Shown here: positions 1 to 7,761 of the stretch, one piece after another
Layout of the letters: each line of letters starts with the position of its first letter
How positions within the stretch are numbered: position 1 is the first letter of the stretch
NCBI GenBank assembly: GCA_964481765.1
Contig: CAYZVJ010000084.1
Location: forward strand, 1 to 14,150
Direction of reading: 5' to 3'
Origin: G020353115 sp964481765
Lineage (GTDB): Bacteria; Bacteroidota; Bacteroidia; Bacteroidales; VadinHA17
Length of the DNA stretch: 14,150 bases
Notes under the pieces: model-generated
Told to the model about the DNA's origin: nothing
What the model saw: the letters and a program-made list of their open reading frames with translations, nothing else
Databases searched by the model: none
Program-made: the position numbers and the translations under genes

Positions 1-315
1 CGAGGTCTTCAAAAAACAAAAGATGAGCTTGCTCTTGCCATTAAAAATAAAAACAGCCTGTCATTCTTTGGAATAACCATGAGCAAAACCTACTACAATA
101 CCATTATGTGGACTGTGATTATCGCTTTAATTGCTCTTTTAGTACTGTTGTTCCTTACCTTTTCCAGGAACCGTACCATCACTGTTCAACTCCGGAAAGA
201 CCTGGATGAAGTCAGGGAAGAGTTTGATGAATACCGAACGTCATCCCGCGAACGATACGAAAAATTAGTTATCAGCCACTTCAATGAGATTAAGCGGCTC
301 AAGGAATCGCGGTAA
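1..315 (+). CDS. Coiled-coil single-pass membrane protein, C-terminal fragment ('tRNA (guanine-N1)-methyltransferase'-labelled family)
   Basis: The frame is open from base 1, so this is the C-terminal 104 residues of a longer protein whose start lies outside the window. It reads as a charged helical stretch, then a conserved-looking patch (NSLSFFGITMSKTYYNTIMW), one strongly hydrophobic membrane segment (about residues 35-54 of the fragment) and a charged helical tail rich in Glu, Arg and Lys ending in KRLKESR. This layout matches a Bacteroidota family of roughly 200 residues with a signal peptide, a coiled coil, one membrane segment and a coiled-coil tail. Databases often call it tRNA (guanine-N1)-methyltransferase, but nothing visible here resembles a SPOUT methyltransferase, so that name is probably an inherited error. 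The ATG at 79 is internal, not the start. The family recognition is from memory; the function is unknown. Confidence 0.6.
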   Translation, partial: RGLQKTKDELALAIKNKNSLSFFGITMSKTYYNTIMWTVIIALIALLVLLFLTFSRNRTITVQLRKDLDEVREEFDEYRTSSRERYEKLVISHFNEIKRLKESR

Positions 316-348
316 CTGTTCCTGTATTAATGAACTGTATGATATTTG

Positions 349-397
349 TATTGAAGGAAAATTGGAAAACTCTTGTTTTTCTCCAATGTACTCAATA
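349..397 (+). terminator. Imperfect hairpin downstream of the first gene
   Basis: Nested inverted repeats pair TATTG (349-353) with CAATA (393-397), ATTGG (361-365) with CCAAT (383-387), and AAAAC with GTTTT around a TCTT loop. The structure starts about 35 bases after the stop at 315. There is no clean U-tract after it, so its role as a terminator is inferred only from position. Confidence 0.28.
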
Positions 398-457
398 ACT
401 TAATTACCCACTAACAGAGCAATTCACGTTAACTTATTAACCATTAACTAATAACTT

Positions 458-481
458 ATCCCATAGGGATGCCCATGGCAT
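458..481 (+). repeat. Double-hairpin dispersed repeat, copy 1
   Basis: Two very tight hairpins sit back to back: ATCCC-ATA-GGGAT (458-470) and ATGCC-CAT-GGCAT (469-481), sharing two bases. The preceding 40 bases are rich in TTAAC and ATTAAC. A second copy with the same stems but different 3-base loops is at 8981-9002. Stems conserved with variable loops suggest that structure, not coding, is what is kept. Confidence 0.45.
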
Positions 482-592
482 AATTCCTTCCTTGCTTTTG
501 AAAATTTTTCTGCTAAATTTAATGTTTCAAACCACACGGAATGCTGTTCTTATCTGTTTCATTGGAGACTGGTATTTCCAGCAACAACGGTG

Positions 593-871
593 ATGATAAA
601 AATGCCACATATCGATTGCAGAACCACTACCGGAAGCAGTCGTTGTCCCTATCTGGTTGAATATAAGCGGAGTCCGGAAGGTAAGATCTATTCCTACCGG
701 AACCTGTTCGTGTGTGAATTCCTGAATATCGTCCTTGAGCATCTGATCGATCACAGCGATTCGGTCGGCCGGAACATCACCGATGTTCTTTCCCCCTGGG
801 ATTGTGCTGTGAGACAAAAACTTCGCAAAGCCGGTCAGCATCCAAAAGTCATGACTATACAATTTGATTGA
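593..871 (+). CDS. Doubtful small hypothetical protein
   Basis: This is a 92-codon frame from ATG at 593 (alternatives are GTG 590 and ATG 602) to TGA at 871. I do not recognise the product. It has four Cys and no obvious signal peptide or membrane segment. The same bases also give an open antisense frame (ATG at 841 down to 527) in codon register. That antisense frame has a higher share of G at first codon positions by hand count, but its C-terminus reads as an improbable Cys/Trp/His-rich tail. Either strand, or a decayed gene, is possible. No convincing ribosome binding site was seen for either. Confidence 0.28.
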   Translation: MIKMPHIDCRTTTGSSRCPYLVEYKRSPEGKIYSYRNLFVCEFLNIVLEHLIDHSDSVGRNITDVLSPWDCAVRQKLRKAGQHPKVMTIQFD

Positions 872-991
872 ATTCCAGTTCTTCCCTCTTAATATTTTTA
901 TGTTTTAATGCAGCGTTAGGTTTTTTGTAAAGTCTTTTTTTACAACAACTATCCGATTCTATCTAGGTTAGTTAAACTAAAAATCAAGAAA

Positions 992-2971
992 ATGAAAAAG
1001 ATCAAGAACAAAGTATTATTGCTATTGACATTTGTAGTACTATACTCAATTTCAAACTTTTCTTTTGGACAAGCCTCTGTAATCAATAAGAGAGATGAAT
1101 GCACAGTGTTGATTGCTGGAAAAAGTACAACTATTGATGGATCGATCCTTTTTGCAAAATCTGAGGATGATAGTCCAAGCGATATTGATTATTTATGGTA
1201 TGTTCCCAGAAAGAAATTTGATCCTGGATCTGTTGTTAGACTTGAACATGGAGGAACGATCTCCCAAGTTAGGGAGACATTTGCATATTTTTGGGATGAA
1301 TGCCCTGGAACATCGTACTCAAACGGAATAATCAATGAATGGGGGGTGGCATTTGGTAGTAACGGCTGTACTTCCAAAGAGGATCCAGTAGCGGAAGTTG
1401 AGGCGCGAGGAGATTTATCTCACGGTGGCCTGGGGTTTGAGTTTAGAATGATACTTGCTGAAAGATCAAAGTCAGCAAGAGAGGCAGTGCTCCTAGCAGC
1501 AGAACTTATTGATGAATATGGTTACAATGGGTCAGGAAGAAACCTTAACATAGTTGGTCCAGATGAAGCATGGCAGCTTCAGATAGTTCGGGGGAAAAGA
1601 TATGTAGCTAGACGAGTACAAGACAATGAAGTGGTGATAATTGGAAATACTTTCAGTATTCGTGAGATTGATATGAATGATAAGGAAAATTTTATATGTT
1701 CTCCAGATCTAATTGACTATGCAATAGAACGGGGATGGTACGATCCTGCAGGTGGTAATAAATTCGATTTTGCAGAAGCTTATGCACCACAAAGTTCACA
1801 TTGTAATCCCGTTAATACACACCGACAATGGTTTATGGCACAAAGCTTGAACAAAAACTTTCCAATAACATGGATAGAGGCCCAAAAAGGTGCTATGCCA
1901 GTATCTGTACAACCTGACCATAAGCTTTCATTAAACGATATTATGGAAATTTTTAGAAGTCATTATGAAGGAACGGAGCTTGATAAATCGAACAACTATG
2001 ATACGAGTCCACACAAATCTCCTTTCTTCACAATCTGCAATTACGGAACTCACAGGACAACCATAATTCAGCAAAGGCGCTGGCTACCAGTTGAGCTTGG
2101 AACTGTAATTTGGCGGGCTCTTGAAAGACCATGTAGCAATGTTTTTATTCCCTGGTATCTGGGAATTACAAAAATCCCAAATTCCTTTCAACATGCTCCA
2201 GAGTATCTCAACACAACTCCGAGAGAGTTGTTGGATTTTCATTTTAATATGTCGGATGAAGCATGGTCTTTTAACCTTGAATCCTCGGCTATGATTTTTA
2301 AGCTACTTGCGAAGTTGGTAGATGTAGATTATAAAAGAAACATAAAAATGGTGCAAGAGATCTGGAAAGACTTTGAAGAAATTGAATTTAATATGCAGCC
2401 AGTTATAGAAAAGTGCGCTTTGAAACTATATAAAAAGGATAGGGCTTTAGCAAAGGAATTGCTTACGTTTTACTCGAACTCCCAAGCTTATTTATCTTTG
2501 GAGGAAGCAAAATCCTTAATCGTTACTCTTAAAAAAGATATTAAGAGTCCAGAGGCCTGTATAGAATTAGGTATGTTTTATTTTGAATTCAGAGATAATA
2601 AGTTTGCCTGTGAATACTTTGAGAAAGCTATTGGGCTTGATCCTGGAAATGCAGACGCTAAAAAATACTTGAAATGGATACAAGATTTAACAGATATTGA
2701 GAATAATCCTGTTTTGCTAACCACAGAAACTTTGAAGGAATTTGTTGGTGACTACGGACCACGACATATTACTATGCAAGATAATAGTTTATTTTATAAC
2801 AGAGATGGTGGTATAAAATATAAGTTAGAACCAATTAGTACAAACACTTTTGCACTTAAAGGGAAAAGTGATTTTCGGTTACATTTTGCTCAGGATAATA
2901 ATGGACAAGTCAATAAAATTATCGGGCTATATTTTGACGGACGCAAAGATGAGTCAGTGAAAGACCTATAG
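992..2971 (+). CDS. Secreted C69 family (dipeptidase-like) peptidase with C-terminal TPR and beta domain
   Basis: This 659-residue protein belongs to the C69 peptidases, N-terminal-nucleophile hydrolases typified by Lactobacillus dipeptidase A, and should hydrolyse peptides in the periplasm or outside the cell. Residues 1-26 form a signal peptide (Lys-rich start, LLLLLTFVVLY core, cleavage near SFGQA). Cys37 in DECTVLIAGK, followed by TTIDGSILFAKSEDD, is the expected nucleophile that becomes N-terminal after propeptide removal. Further family blocks are GYNGSGRNLNIVGPDEAW (about 177-194) and YAPQSSHCNPVN (about 264-275). A TPR-like helical pair lies at about 518-555. A beta-rich tail at about 580-655 (FVGDYGPRHI, GLYFDGRKDES) resembles the C-terminal extension seen on Bacteroidota hydrolases. 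The ATG at 992 gives a complete signal peptide. The gene is AT-rich with many AGA and ATA codons, unlike the polyamine and PspC genes. It stands alone, so no partner is implied. Confidence 0.92.
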   Translation: MKKIKNKVLLLLTFVVLYSISNFSFGQASVINKRDECTVLIAGKSTTIDGSILFAKSEDDSPSDIDYLWYVPRKKFDPGSVVRLEHGGTISQVRETFAYFWDECPGTSYSNGIINEWGVAFGSNGCTSKEDPVAEVEARGDLSHGGLGFEFRMILAERSKSAREAVLLAAELIDEYGYNGSGRNLNIVGPDEAWQLQIVRGKRYVARRVQDNEVVIIGNTFSIREIDMNDKENFICSPDLIDYAIERGWYDPAGGNKFDFAEAYAPQSSHCNPVNTHRQWFMAQSLNKNFPITWIEAQKGAMPVSVQPDHKLSLNDIMEIFRSHYEGTELDKSNNYDTSPHKSPFFTICNYGTHRTTIIQQRRWLPVELGTVIWRALERPCSNVFIPWYLGITKIPNSFQHAPEYLNTTPRELLDFHFNMSDEAWSFNLESSAMIFKLLAKLVDVDYKRNIKMVQEIWKDFEEIEFNMQPVIEKCALKLYKKDRALAKELLTFYSNSQAYLSLEEAKSLIVTLKKDIKSPEACIELGMFYFEFRDNKFACEYFEKAIGLDPGNADAKKYLKWIQDLTDIENNPVLLTTETLKEFVGDYGPRHITMQDNSLFYNRDGGIKYKLEPISTNTFALKGKSDFRLHFAQDNNGQVNKIIGLYFDGRKDESVKDL

Positions 2972-2992
2972 TGCACTAACTGAGTTAATGCA
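2972..2992 (+). terminator. Inverted repeat directly after the C69 peptidase stop
   Basis: TGCACTAACT (2972-2981) and AGTTAATGCA (2983-2992) form a 10-base inverted repeat with one mismatch around a single central G, starting immediately after the stop codon. There is no T-tract, so intrinsic termination is doubtful; mRNA 3'-end protection is an alternative. A second short hairpin, ACCGGG-AAAT-CCCGGT (3092-3107), lies in the same 241-base gap, which otherwise shows no gene I trust. Confidence 0.3.
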
Positions 2993-3212
2993 TATAAGGA
3001 AGATAACAGGTTATGTCGCATCTATTGAAGCAAAACCACTACCCTTAGATGAAGAATCGGAACCCCGGTCCGGTGAATCCAGAGCAATCCGACCGGGAAA
3101 TCCCGGTATAAGCAATTTGAAGGGGCAATCAAATCAATCAGGAATGCCTAAATTGTGGGTTTATGAATTAATCAGGCTAGTTTCCTAATATTCCAATAGT
3201 AACCCATTTTGC

Positions 3213-5555
3213 ATGTTCTCCCATTATCTAAAAACAGCTCTTAGGGTTCTTCTCCGCCAGAAGGGAATTTCCTTAATTAATCTTTTTGGCCTGACAGTAG
3301 GCATGACCTGTGCTATATTAATCCTCTTCTGGGTAAATCAACAATTAAGGTATGACTCAGGACATTTAAACCGGGAACAAATATATCGACTGGAAAGTGA
3401 GACCTGGGTAGTTTTACCACCGTATCTAGGTGAAACAGCTCGTGCTTTCCCTGAGGTAAAAGAAGCAATCCGGTTCTGGTTCTGGTATGAACCTGTACTG
3501 GAATATAAAAACAGACAATTTACCTTGACTAACTTTGCTATGGTAGACAGTACTGTTTTTAAGGTACTCGACTTTGATTTTATTGCCGGGAATCCCTATA
3601 ATGCATTGAATGTACCCCGATCTATTGTACTTACCAGGTCCATTGCTGAAAAGCTTTTCGGTGAAGAAGATCCAATGAATAAATTAATCACCCTGGACAG
3701 TATTTATGCATATACCGTTACCGGTATAGTCGAAGATAACCGTAACTTTCATATGGAAATCACTGCTTTCTCACCGGTTACTGATATGACACTGGGTGAG
3801 GGAAATGAAGATTTTCTGAAAGCCAGAAATTATAATTTCCCCACTTACCTGTTACTATCTCCCAATACTGATACTGACCTTCTTGCTGAAAAAATCGATA
3901 AAAGAGCCAGAGATGTGGATAAATACGACAGTGACAGGTTAATTCTGCGACCATTTAGCAAAATATATTTTGCCAATAACCTGCAACATGAATCAAACAC
4001 AAAACACGGAAATGTAGGACTGGTAATCGTGTTTTCCATTATTGCTTTATTAATTCTTACTATCGCATGTATCAATTTCATTAATCTTACTGTAGCCAGA
4101 ACTACCATTCGGGAAAAAGAGATTGCTGTGAGGAAAATAGTGGGTGCTTCTCGCAGATTAATTGCGATACAGTTTCTCGGGGAAACATGTATAACGGTTT
4201 TTATTTCATTTCTATTTGCCCTGATCCTCGTTCAGGCACTCCTCCCCGGTTTCAATAATTTAACCGGCGAAGAAATTGGTTCCCTATTATCTGATATCAG
4301 ATTAATTTTACTGGTAATCGGAATTTTAATATTCACTGCATTTTTATCGGGTTTTTATCCGGCATTTTTTATCACATCGTGGTCACCCAGCCTCATATTA
4401 AAAGGGAAACAAAGAAAAGGCGTTAGGGGTGTCATTCTAAGCAAAGCCTTAATCTCTTTCCAGTTCACAATTTCTATTTTCCTGATGATTTCTGCATTTA
4501 CAGTAATAAACCAGTTAAAATATATGCAATCAAAGGATTTGGGGATAAATCATGAACAAATGGTAACCTTTACATTAAGAGGAGATAAATTCCGGGGTGG
4601 CCTTGAAAGAGTAACAAATAGTAAGAGGGCATTTGAAAATGAACTGCTTAAAGATCCATCCATTTTGGGTGTTACATATTTCAATCAAATACCAGGTAAA
4701 ATAACCAATACCAACACCCTCATTCTTCAGGATGATGAAAATGGGATACCCTACAGGGTAATCAATACCAATCCGGGTTTTTTTAACCTAATGGAGTTGG
4801 ACATTATTGAAGGTCGGGCTCAATCGCTTGATATCCTATCCGATCGAAACAATACCTATGTGCTAAATGAAGAAGCAGTCAGGCAATTTAAGTTAGAAAA
4901 TCCTGTTGGAAGTACTGTCCGTTCAGGTAGAATTACCATTATTGGAGTAGTTAAGGATTTCCACTTCAATTCCCTACACAATAAAATCGGGCCGTTAGCT
5001 ATCAGGTGGAATTATTGGCCACGAAGGGCTTGTGTTCAAATATCCGGTTCTAATGTCAACAAGGCCCTGGAGTACATCAATACCATCTACGGGGAATTCT
5101 GCCCTGGATATCCTTGGGAATATACTTTCCTTGATGAGAGTTTTGCCAGCCAATATAAAGCAGAACAGCGGTTGGTGATTCTGGTTGAATTATTTGTGTT
5201 ATTGGCTATATGTCTTTCCTGTCTTGGTTTGTTTGCACTTTCAGCTATTGTAACCAAGCAAAAAACGAAAGAAATTGGAATCCGCAAAGCATTGGGATCA
5301 ACCAATAATGGAATCATTATGCAAATCTCAAAAGGATTTCTGCTCTGGGTTTTATTGGCGAATGTCATTTCATGGCCGGCTGCTAATTTTGTCCTGAACA
5401 AATGGCTTCAAAACTTTGCTTATCATATTGATATAAGACTTACTGTTTATATTTTTAGTGCTGTCCTTGCCCTGGCTATCGCATTTGCAACCATCTTCGG
5501 ACAAGCAATGAGGGCATCTCTGGCGAATCCGGCTAATAGTTTGCGGGACGAATAA
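3213..5555 (+). CDS. ABC transporter permease, MacB/FtsX type
   Basis: This is an inner-membrane permease of 780 residues, the usual size for Bacteroidota two-FtsX-domain permeases. The first membrane segment is at about 19-40, after the typical start MFSHYLKTALRVLLRQKG. A periplasmic MacB-like core domain follows (about 45-265), then an FtsX block with helices near 268-292, 322-343 and 364-388 carrying the cytoplasmic motif REKEIAVRKIVGAS (300-313). A fifth helix (about 410-432) opens a second periplasmic domain. The second FtsX block has helices near 655-680, 706-727 and 742-764 and the repeat motif KTKEIGIRKALGST (684-697). Such proteins work with a LolD/MacB-type ATPase and move or sense envelope substrates such as lipids, peptides or drugs; the substrate cannot be read here. 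No ATPase gene is adjacent, which is common in this phylum. It lies 241 bases downstream of the peptidase and converges with the polyamine operon. Confidence 0.93.
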   Translation: MFSHYLKTALRVLLRQKGISLINLFGLTVGMTCAILILFWVNQQLRYDSGHLNREQIYRLESETWVVLPPYLGETARAFPEVKEAIRFWFWYEPVLEYKNRQFTLTNFAMVDSTVFKVLDFDFIAGNPYNALNVPRSIVLTRSIAEKLFGEEDPMNKLITLDSIYAYTVTGIVEDNRNFHMEITAFSPVTDMTLGEGNEDFLKARNYNFPTYLLLSPNTDTDLLAEKIDKRARDVDKYDSDRLILRPFSKIYFANNLQHESNTKHGNVGLVIVFSIIALLILTIACINFINLTVARTTIREKEIAVRKIVGASRRLIAIQFLGETCITVFISFLFALILVQALLPGFNNLTGEEIGSLLSDIRLILLVIGILIFTAFLSGFYPAFFITSWSPSLILKGKQRKGVRGVILSKALISFQFTISIFLMISAFTVINQLKYMQSKDLGINHEQMVTFTLRGDKFRGGLERVTNSKRAFENELLKDPSILGVTYFNQIPGKITNTNTLILQDDENGIPYRVINTNPGFFNLMELDIIEGRAQSLDILSDRNNTYVLNEEAVRQFKLENPVGSTVRSGRITIIGVVKDFHFNSLHNKIGPLAIRWNYWPRRACVQISGSNVNKALEYINTIYGEFCPGYPWEYTFLDESFASQYKAEQRLVILVELFVLLAICLSCLGLFALSAIVTKQKTKEIGIRKALGSTNNGIIMQISKGFLLWVLLANVISWPAANFVLNKWLQNFAYHIDIRLTVYIFSAVLALAIAFATIFGQAMRASLANPANSLRDE

Positions 5556-5669
5556 GTTCATGGGTGCTTTTCAGAGATATCCTTCAGATAAACAGGAAAT
5601 TCTCCAATTTAGCAATTGAAAAAGTGGGAAATTATGAATACAAAGGAAGAAAAGTAACGTGCTGGATTA

Positions 5670-5864
5670 CTAATAATCATCTTCTTCTTCACTACAATTC
5701 ACTGAATTGTCAGACAACTCCCGGGAATCAAGCTCCTCCAGTTCTTCATAGATAGAGTAATCCCTGTTTGATTTATCTTTCCTGGGATCCTTTATTTTTT
5801 TCTCCCGGAATTCATTGTCTCTATCTTTTCTTTTCGATTTTCTGAAAGATCGTTTGTTTTTCAT
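5670..5864 (-). CDS. Small highly charged hypothetical protein at the end of the polyamine operon
   Basis: This is a 64-residue protein starting at the ATG whose complement is at 5862-5864 (MKNKRSFRKS). An in-frame TTG at 5882 would add six residues but looks less likely. The N-terminal half is strongly basic (KSKRKDRDNEFREKKIKD); the C-terminal half is acidic (YEELEELDSREL, then SEEEDDY). There is no signal peptide, membrane segment or known motif. It starts 24 bases after the stop of the deoxyhypusine-synthase homologue and points the same way, so it is probably the last gene of that operon. The low-complexity, charge-separated make-up suggests a disordered protein that binds nucleic acid or polyanions, but this is only inference from composition. 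It may also be a spurious frame in a purine-rich stretch. Confidence 0.5.
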   Translation of the reverse strand: MKNKRSFRKSKRKDRDNEFREKKIKDPRKDKSNRDYSIYEELEELDSRELSDNSVNCSEEEDDY

Positions 5865-5888
5865 AAATAATAAAAATTTCAATGATTA

Positions 5889-6902
5889 TCAAAAAATAGT
5901 ATTCCATCTCTTTTCATTCCGTTTCTTCCAGTCACCCTGGTGGTAAACATAGCTTGCAATTAATGGGAGCACCGTGGTAGCTTCAGCAAAAACCATCTGC
6001 TCAAACTGATTATCCACTTTCCCCCAGGAGGATGCTTCCTGGAGTGTAGAACCAGAACATCCGCCATCCCGTTGATCTGCGACCGTTATTTGTACGGCGT
6101 ATTTGTGCATGGGTGAGAATTCTCCAAGCAACTCAGCACAAATGACGATATCCTGAGCAAAATTCTTCGGTACACTTCCTCCAATCATAAACAATCCGGT
6201 GTTTTCAGAAGCCAGTTTAATCCGGGTTAATTCCCGTAAATCCCTTACAGAATCAATGGATACATGTTTTTTGGGGTTTTTCCACTGATGGACCAACAGT
6301 CCAAAACCGGCACTGCTGTCACTGAAGGCCGGACAAAAAACAGGAATACCTTTTCTGTATGCGGTTTCAACCAGCGATTCTTTTTTTACCGAATTCTTTT
6401 CCAGGTATCTTCCCATTTCGATAATGAATGCACGGGATGAATACACTCCCGGTTTAATGGAATCAGCAATGTCCTTAATGGTTGAATCACAGACCTGCAA
6501 CTCATCTTCATCAATATAGGTATCATATATCCGATCAATGTAATGGTGTCTAAGCTCCTTATCCTTTATCCCGTTTTTCCCTTTGAAATGCTTGAATCCA
6601 AGGGCTTCAAAGAAGTCCATATCGACAATGGATGCTCCGGTTGCAACGATCACATCAACCATGTTGTTTTCAACCAGATCAACGTAGATCTGCATACAAC
6701 CTCCTGCACTGGTGCTGCCGGAAAGGGTTAATATAATGGTAACATCTTTCTCCCTGATCATCCGGTTATACAGATCGGCTGCTATGGCTGTTTCCCTGGA
6801 AGAAAAAGACATTTCCCTCATGGAATGGATGATTGGACTGGCATCAAACGATTTGATGTCAATATGTTGTATGGGCTGGTTCAGGTAATCTCTTTTCTTC
6901 AT
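5889..6902 (-). CDS. Deoxyhypusine synthase family protein (likely homospermidine synthase-like)
   Basis: This is a 337-residue member of the deoxyhypusine synthase (DHS) family, NAD-dependent enzymes that transfer the aminobutyl group of a polyamine through an enzyme-lysine imine. The nucleotide-binding glycine-rich segment is LSGSTSAGG (60-68), followed by NMVDVIVATGAS (80-91). Other family blocks are PVFCPAFSDSSAGFG (187-201), FMIGGSVPKN (238-247) and the catalytic EASSWGK, where Lys295 matches the human catalytic Lys329. Trp293 and Glu289 are kept. By my alignment from memory, human His288 is Asn247 here and human Asp316 is Cys282. Bacteria have no eIF5A, and several bacterial DHS homologues are homospermidine synthases. 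The adjacent agmatinase would supply putrescine, so a homospermidine synthase-like role is the best inference. The gene starts 6 bases after the agmatinase stop, indicating one transcript and probably coupled translation. Confidence 0.92.
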   Translation of the reverse strand: MKKRDYLNQPIQHIDIKSFDASPIIHSMREMSFSSRETAIAADLYNRMIREKDVTIILTLSGSTSAGGCMQIYVDLVENNMVDVIVATGASIVDMDFFEALGFKHFKGKNGIKDKELRHHYIDRIYDTYIDEDELQVCDSTIKDIADSIKPGVYSSRAFIIEMGRYLEKNSVKKESLVETAYRKGIPVFCPAFSDSSAGFGLLVHQWKNPKKHVSIDSVRDLRELTRIKLASENTGLFMIGGSVPKNFAQDIVICAELLGEFSPMHKYAVQITVADQRDGGCSGSTLQEASSWGKVDNQFEQMVFAEATTVLPLIASYVYHQGDWKKRNEKRWNTIF

Positions 6903-6908
6903 GTTTTC

Positions 6909-7754
6909 TCAGGGTTGAAATTGATAGCTTAACATTTTATAGATCAGTTTAGCGGCAAGAAAATCCGGAGCTTTGTTCCGTTCATCGGGACAAAGTTCCA
7001 CCACATCAAAACCCACTACATTTCGTTCAGAAATAACGTGCTTCATTAATTTCAGCAATGGATACCACCCCAATCCACCCGGTTCAGGTGTTCCGGTCGA
7101 TGGCATAATGGATGGATCCAATCCATCGAGGTCAATGGTAATATAAACCGGATCAGTCAGTTGATGAACTACCCGTTCCATCCATGCTTCATCTCCCTCT
7201 ATTTCATGTGCCCAGAAAACCCTCTTCTCATCCATTCCTGATTTCTCCTCAATATCCATACTTCGTATACCGACCTGTACAAACGGACATATTTCCTTAA
7301 CCCGTGCCATGACACACGCATGGTTGTAAGGTGTTCCATCATACACATTTCTCAGATCAGCATGTGCGTCAATTTGCAACACGGACAATCCGGGAAATTT
7401 ATGCTTGAAAGCTTTAATGGGACCCAGGCATACCGTATGTTCTCCACCGACCGTAACCAAAAATTTTTCCCCATTCACCCATGTTAACGAACGCTGAAAC
7501 ACCGCCTCTATCATCTCTTCCGGTAACTCGTATCCCTCAATCGGATCGTCTGTAAAAATTCCTTTCTTATAGGCTTCAAATCCTGTTTCAATATCATATA
7601 ACTCAAGGTTTGCTGAAGCTTCTAATAGTGCCTTTGGTCCCTGAATGGCGCCTTTTATCCAGGTAGATGTTCCATCATAAGGTACCGGGAGAACAACAAT
7701 TGATGCATTAATCCGGTTTGTAAACTGCTCCGGCAAATCTCCAAAATGATTCAT
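6909..7754 (-). CDS. speB: Agmatinase (ureohydrolase family)
   Basis: This 281-residue cytoplasmic enzyme, normal for the family, should hydrolyse agmatine to putrescine and urea with a two-manganese centre. All metal ligands are visible: His106 in GGEHTV (103-108), Asp129, His131 and Asp133 in IDAHAD (128-133), and Asp208 and Asp210 in TIDLDGLDPS (206-215). The family block GGLGWYPLL (226-234) and FDVVELCP (249-256) follow. The start at ATG 7754 gives MNHFGDLP and lies 7 bases after the decarboxylase stop. Arginase, formiminoglutamase and guanidinobutyrase share the fold. Agmatinase is preferred because the gene directly follows an arginine decarboxylase, which makes the substrate, and precedes a polyamine-using enzyme. 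Substrate specificity rests mainly on this context. It forms the middle step of the arginine-agmatine-putrescine route in this operon. Confidence 0.92.
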   Translation of the reverse strand: MNHFGDLPEQFTNRINASIVVLPVPYDGTSTWIKGAIQGPKALLEASANLELYDIETGFEAYKKGIFTDDPIEGYELPEEMIEAVFQRSLTWVNGEKFLVTVGGEHTVCLGPIKAFKHKFPGLSVLQIDAHADLRNVYDGTPYNHACVMARVKEICPFVQVGIRSMDIEEKSGMDEKRVFWAHEIEGDEAWMERVVHQLTDPVYITIDLDGLDPSIMPSTGTPEPGGLGWYPLLKLMKHVISERNVVGFDVVELCPDERNKAPDFLAAKLIYKMLSYQFQP

Positions 7755-7761
7755 GCCCGGG

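Noticed and set aside
501..521. Bacteroidota-type promoter (TTTG and TAnnTTTG) before 593
   Set aside because: TTTG at 497-500 and TAAATTTA at 514-521 are only 13 bases apart, too close for the usual spacing, and the second box is imperfect.
2988..3188. 66-codon plus-strand frame after the peptidase
   Set aside because: Low-complexity Pro/Gly/Ser/Glu text with no family resemblance; it overlaps the inverted repeat after the stop codon and contains a hairpin (3092-3107).
5564..5755. 63-codon plus-strand frame after the permease
   Set aside because: It overlaps the minus-strand small charged gene, has no recognisable features, and lies where two transcripts converge.
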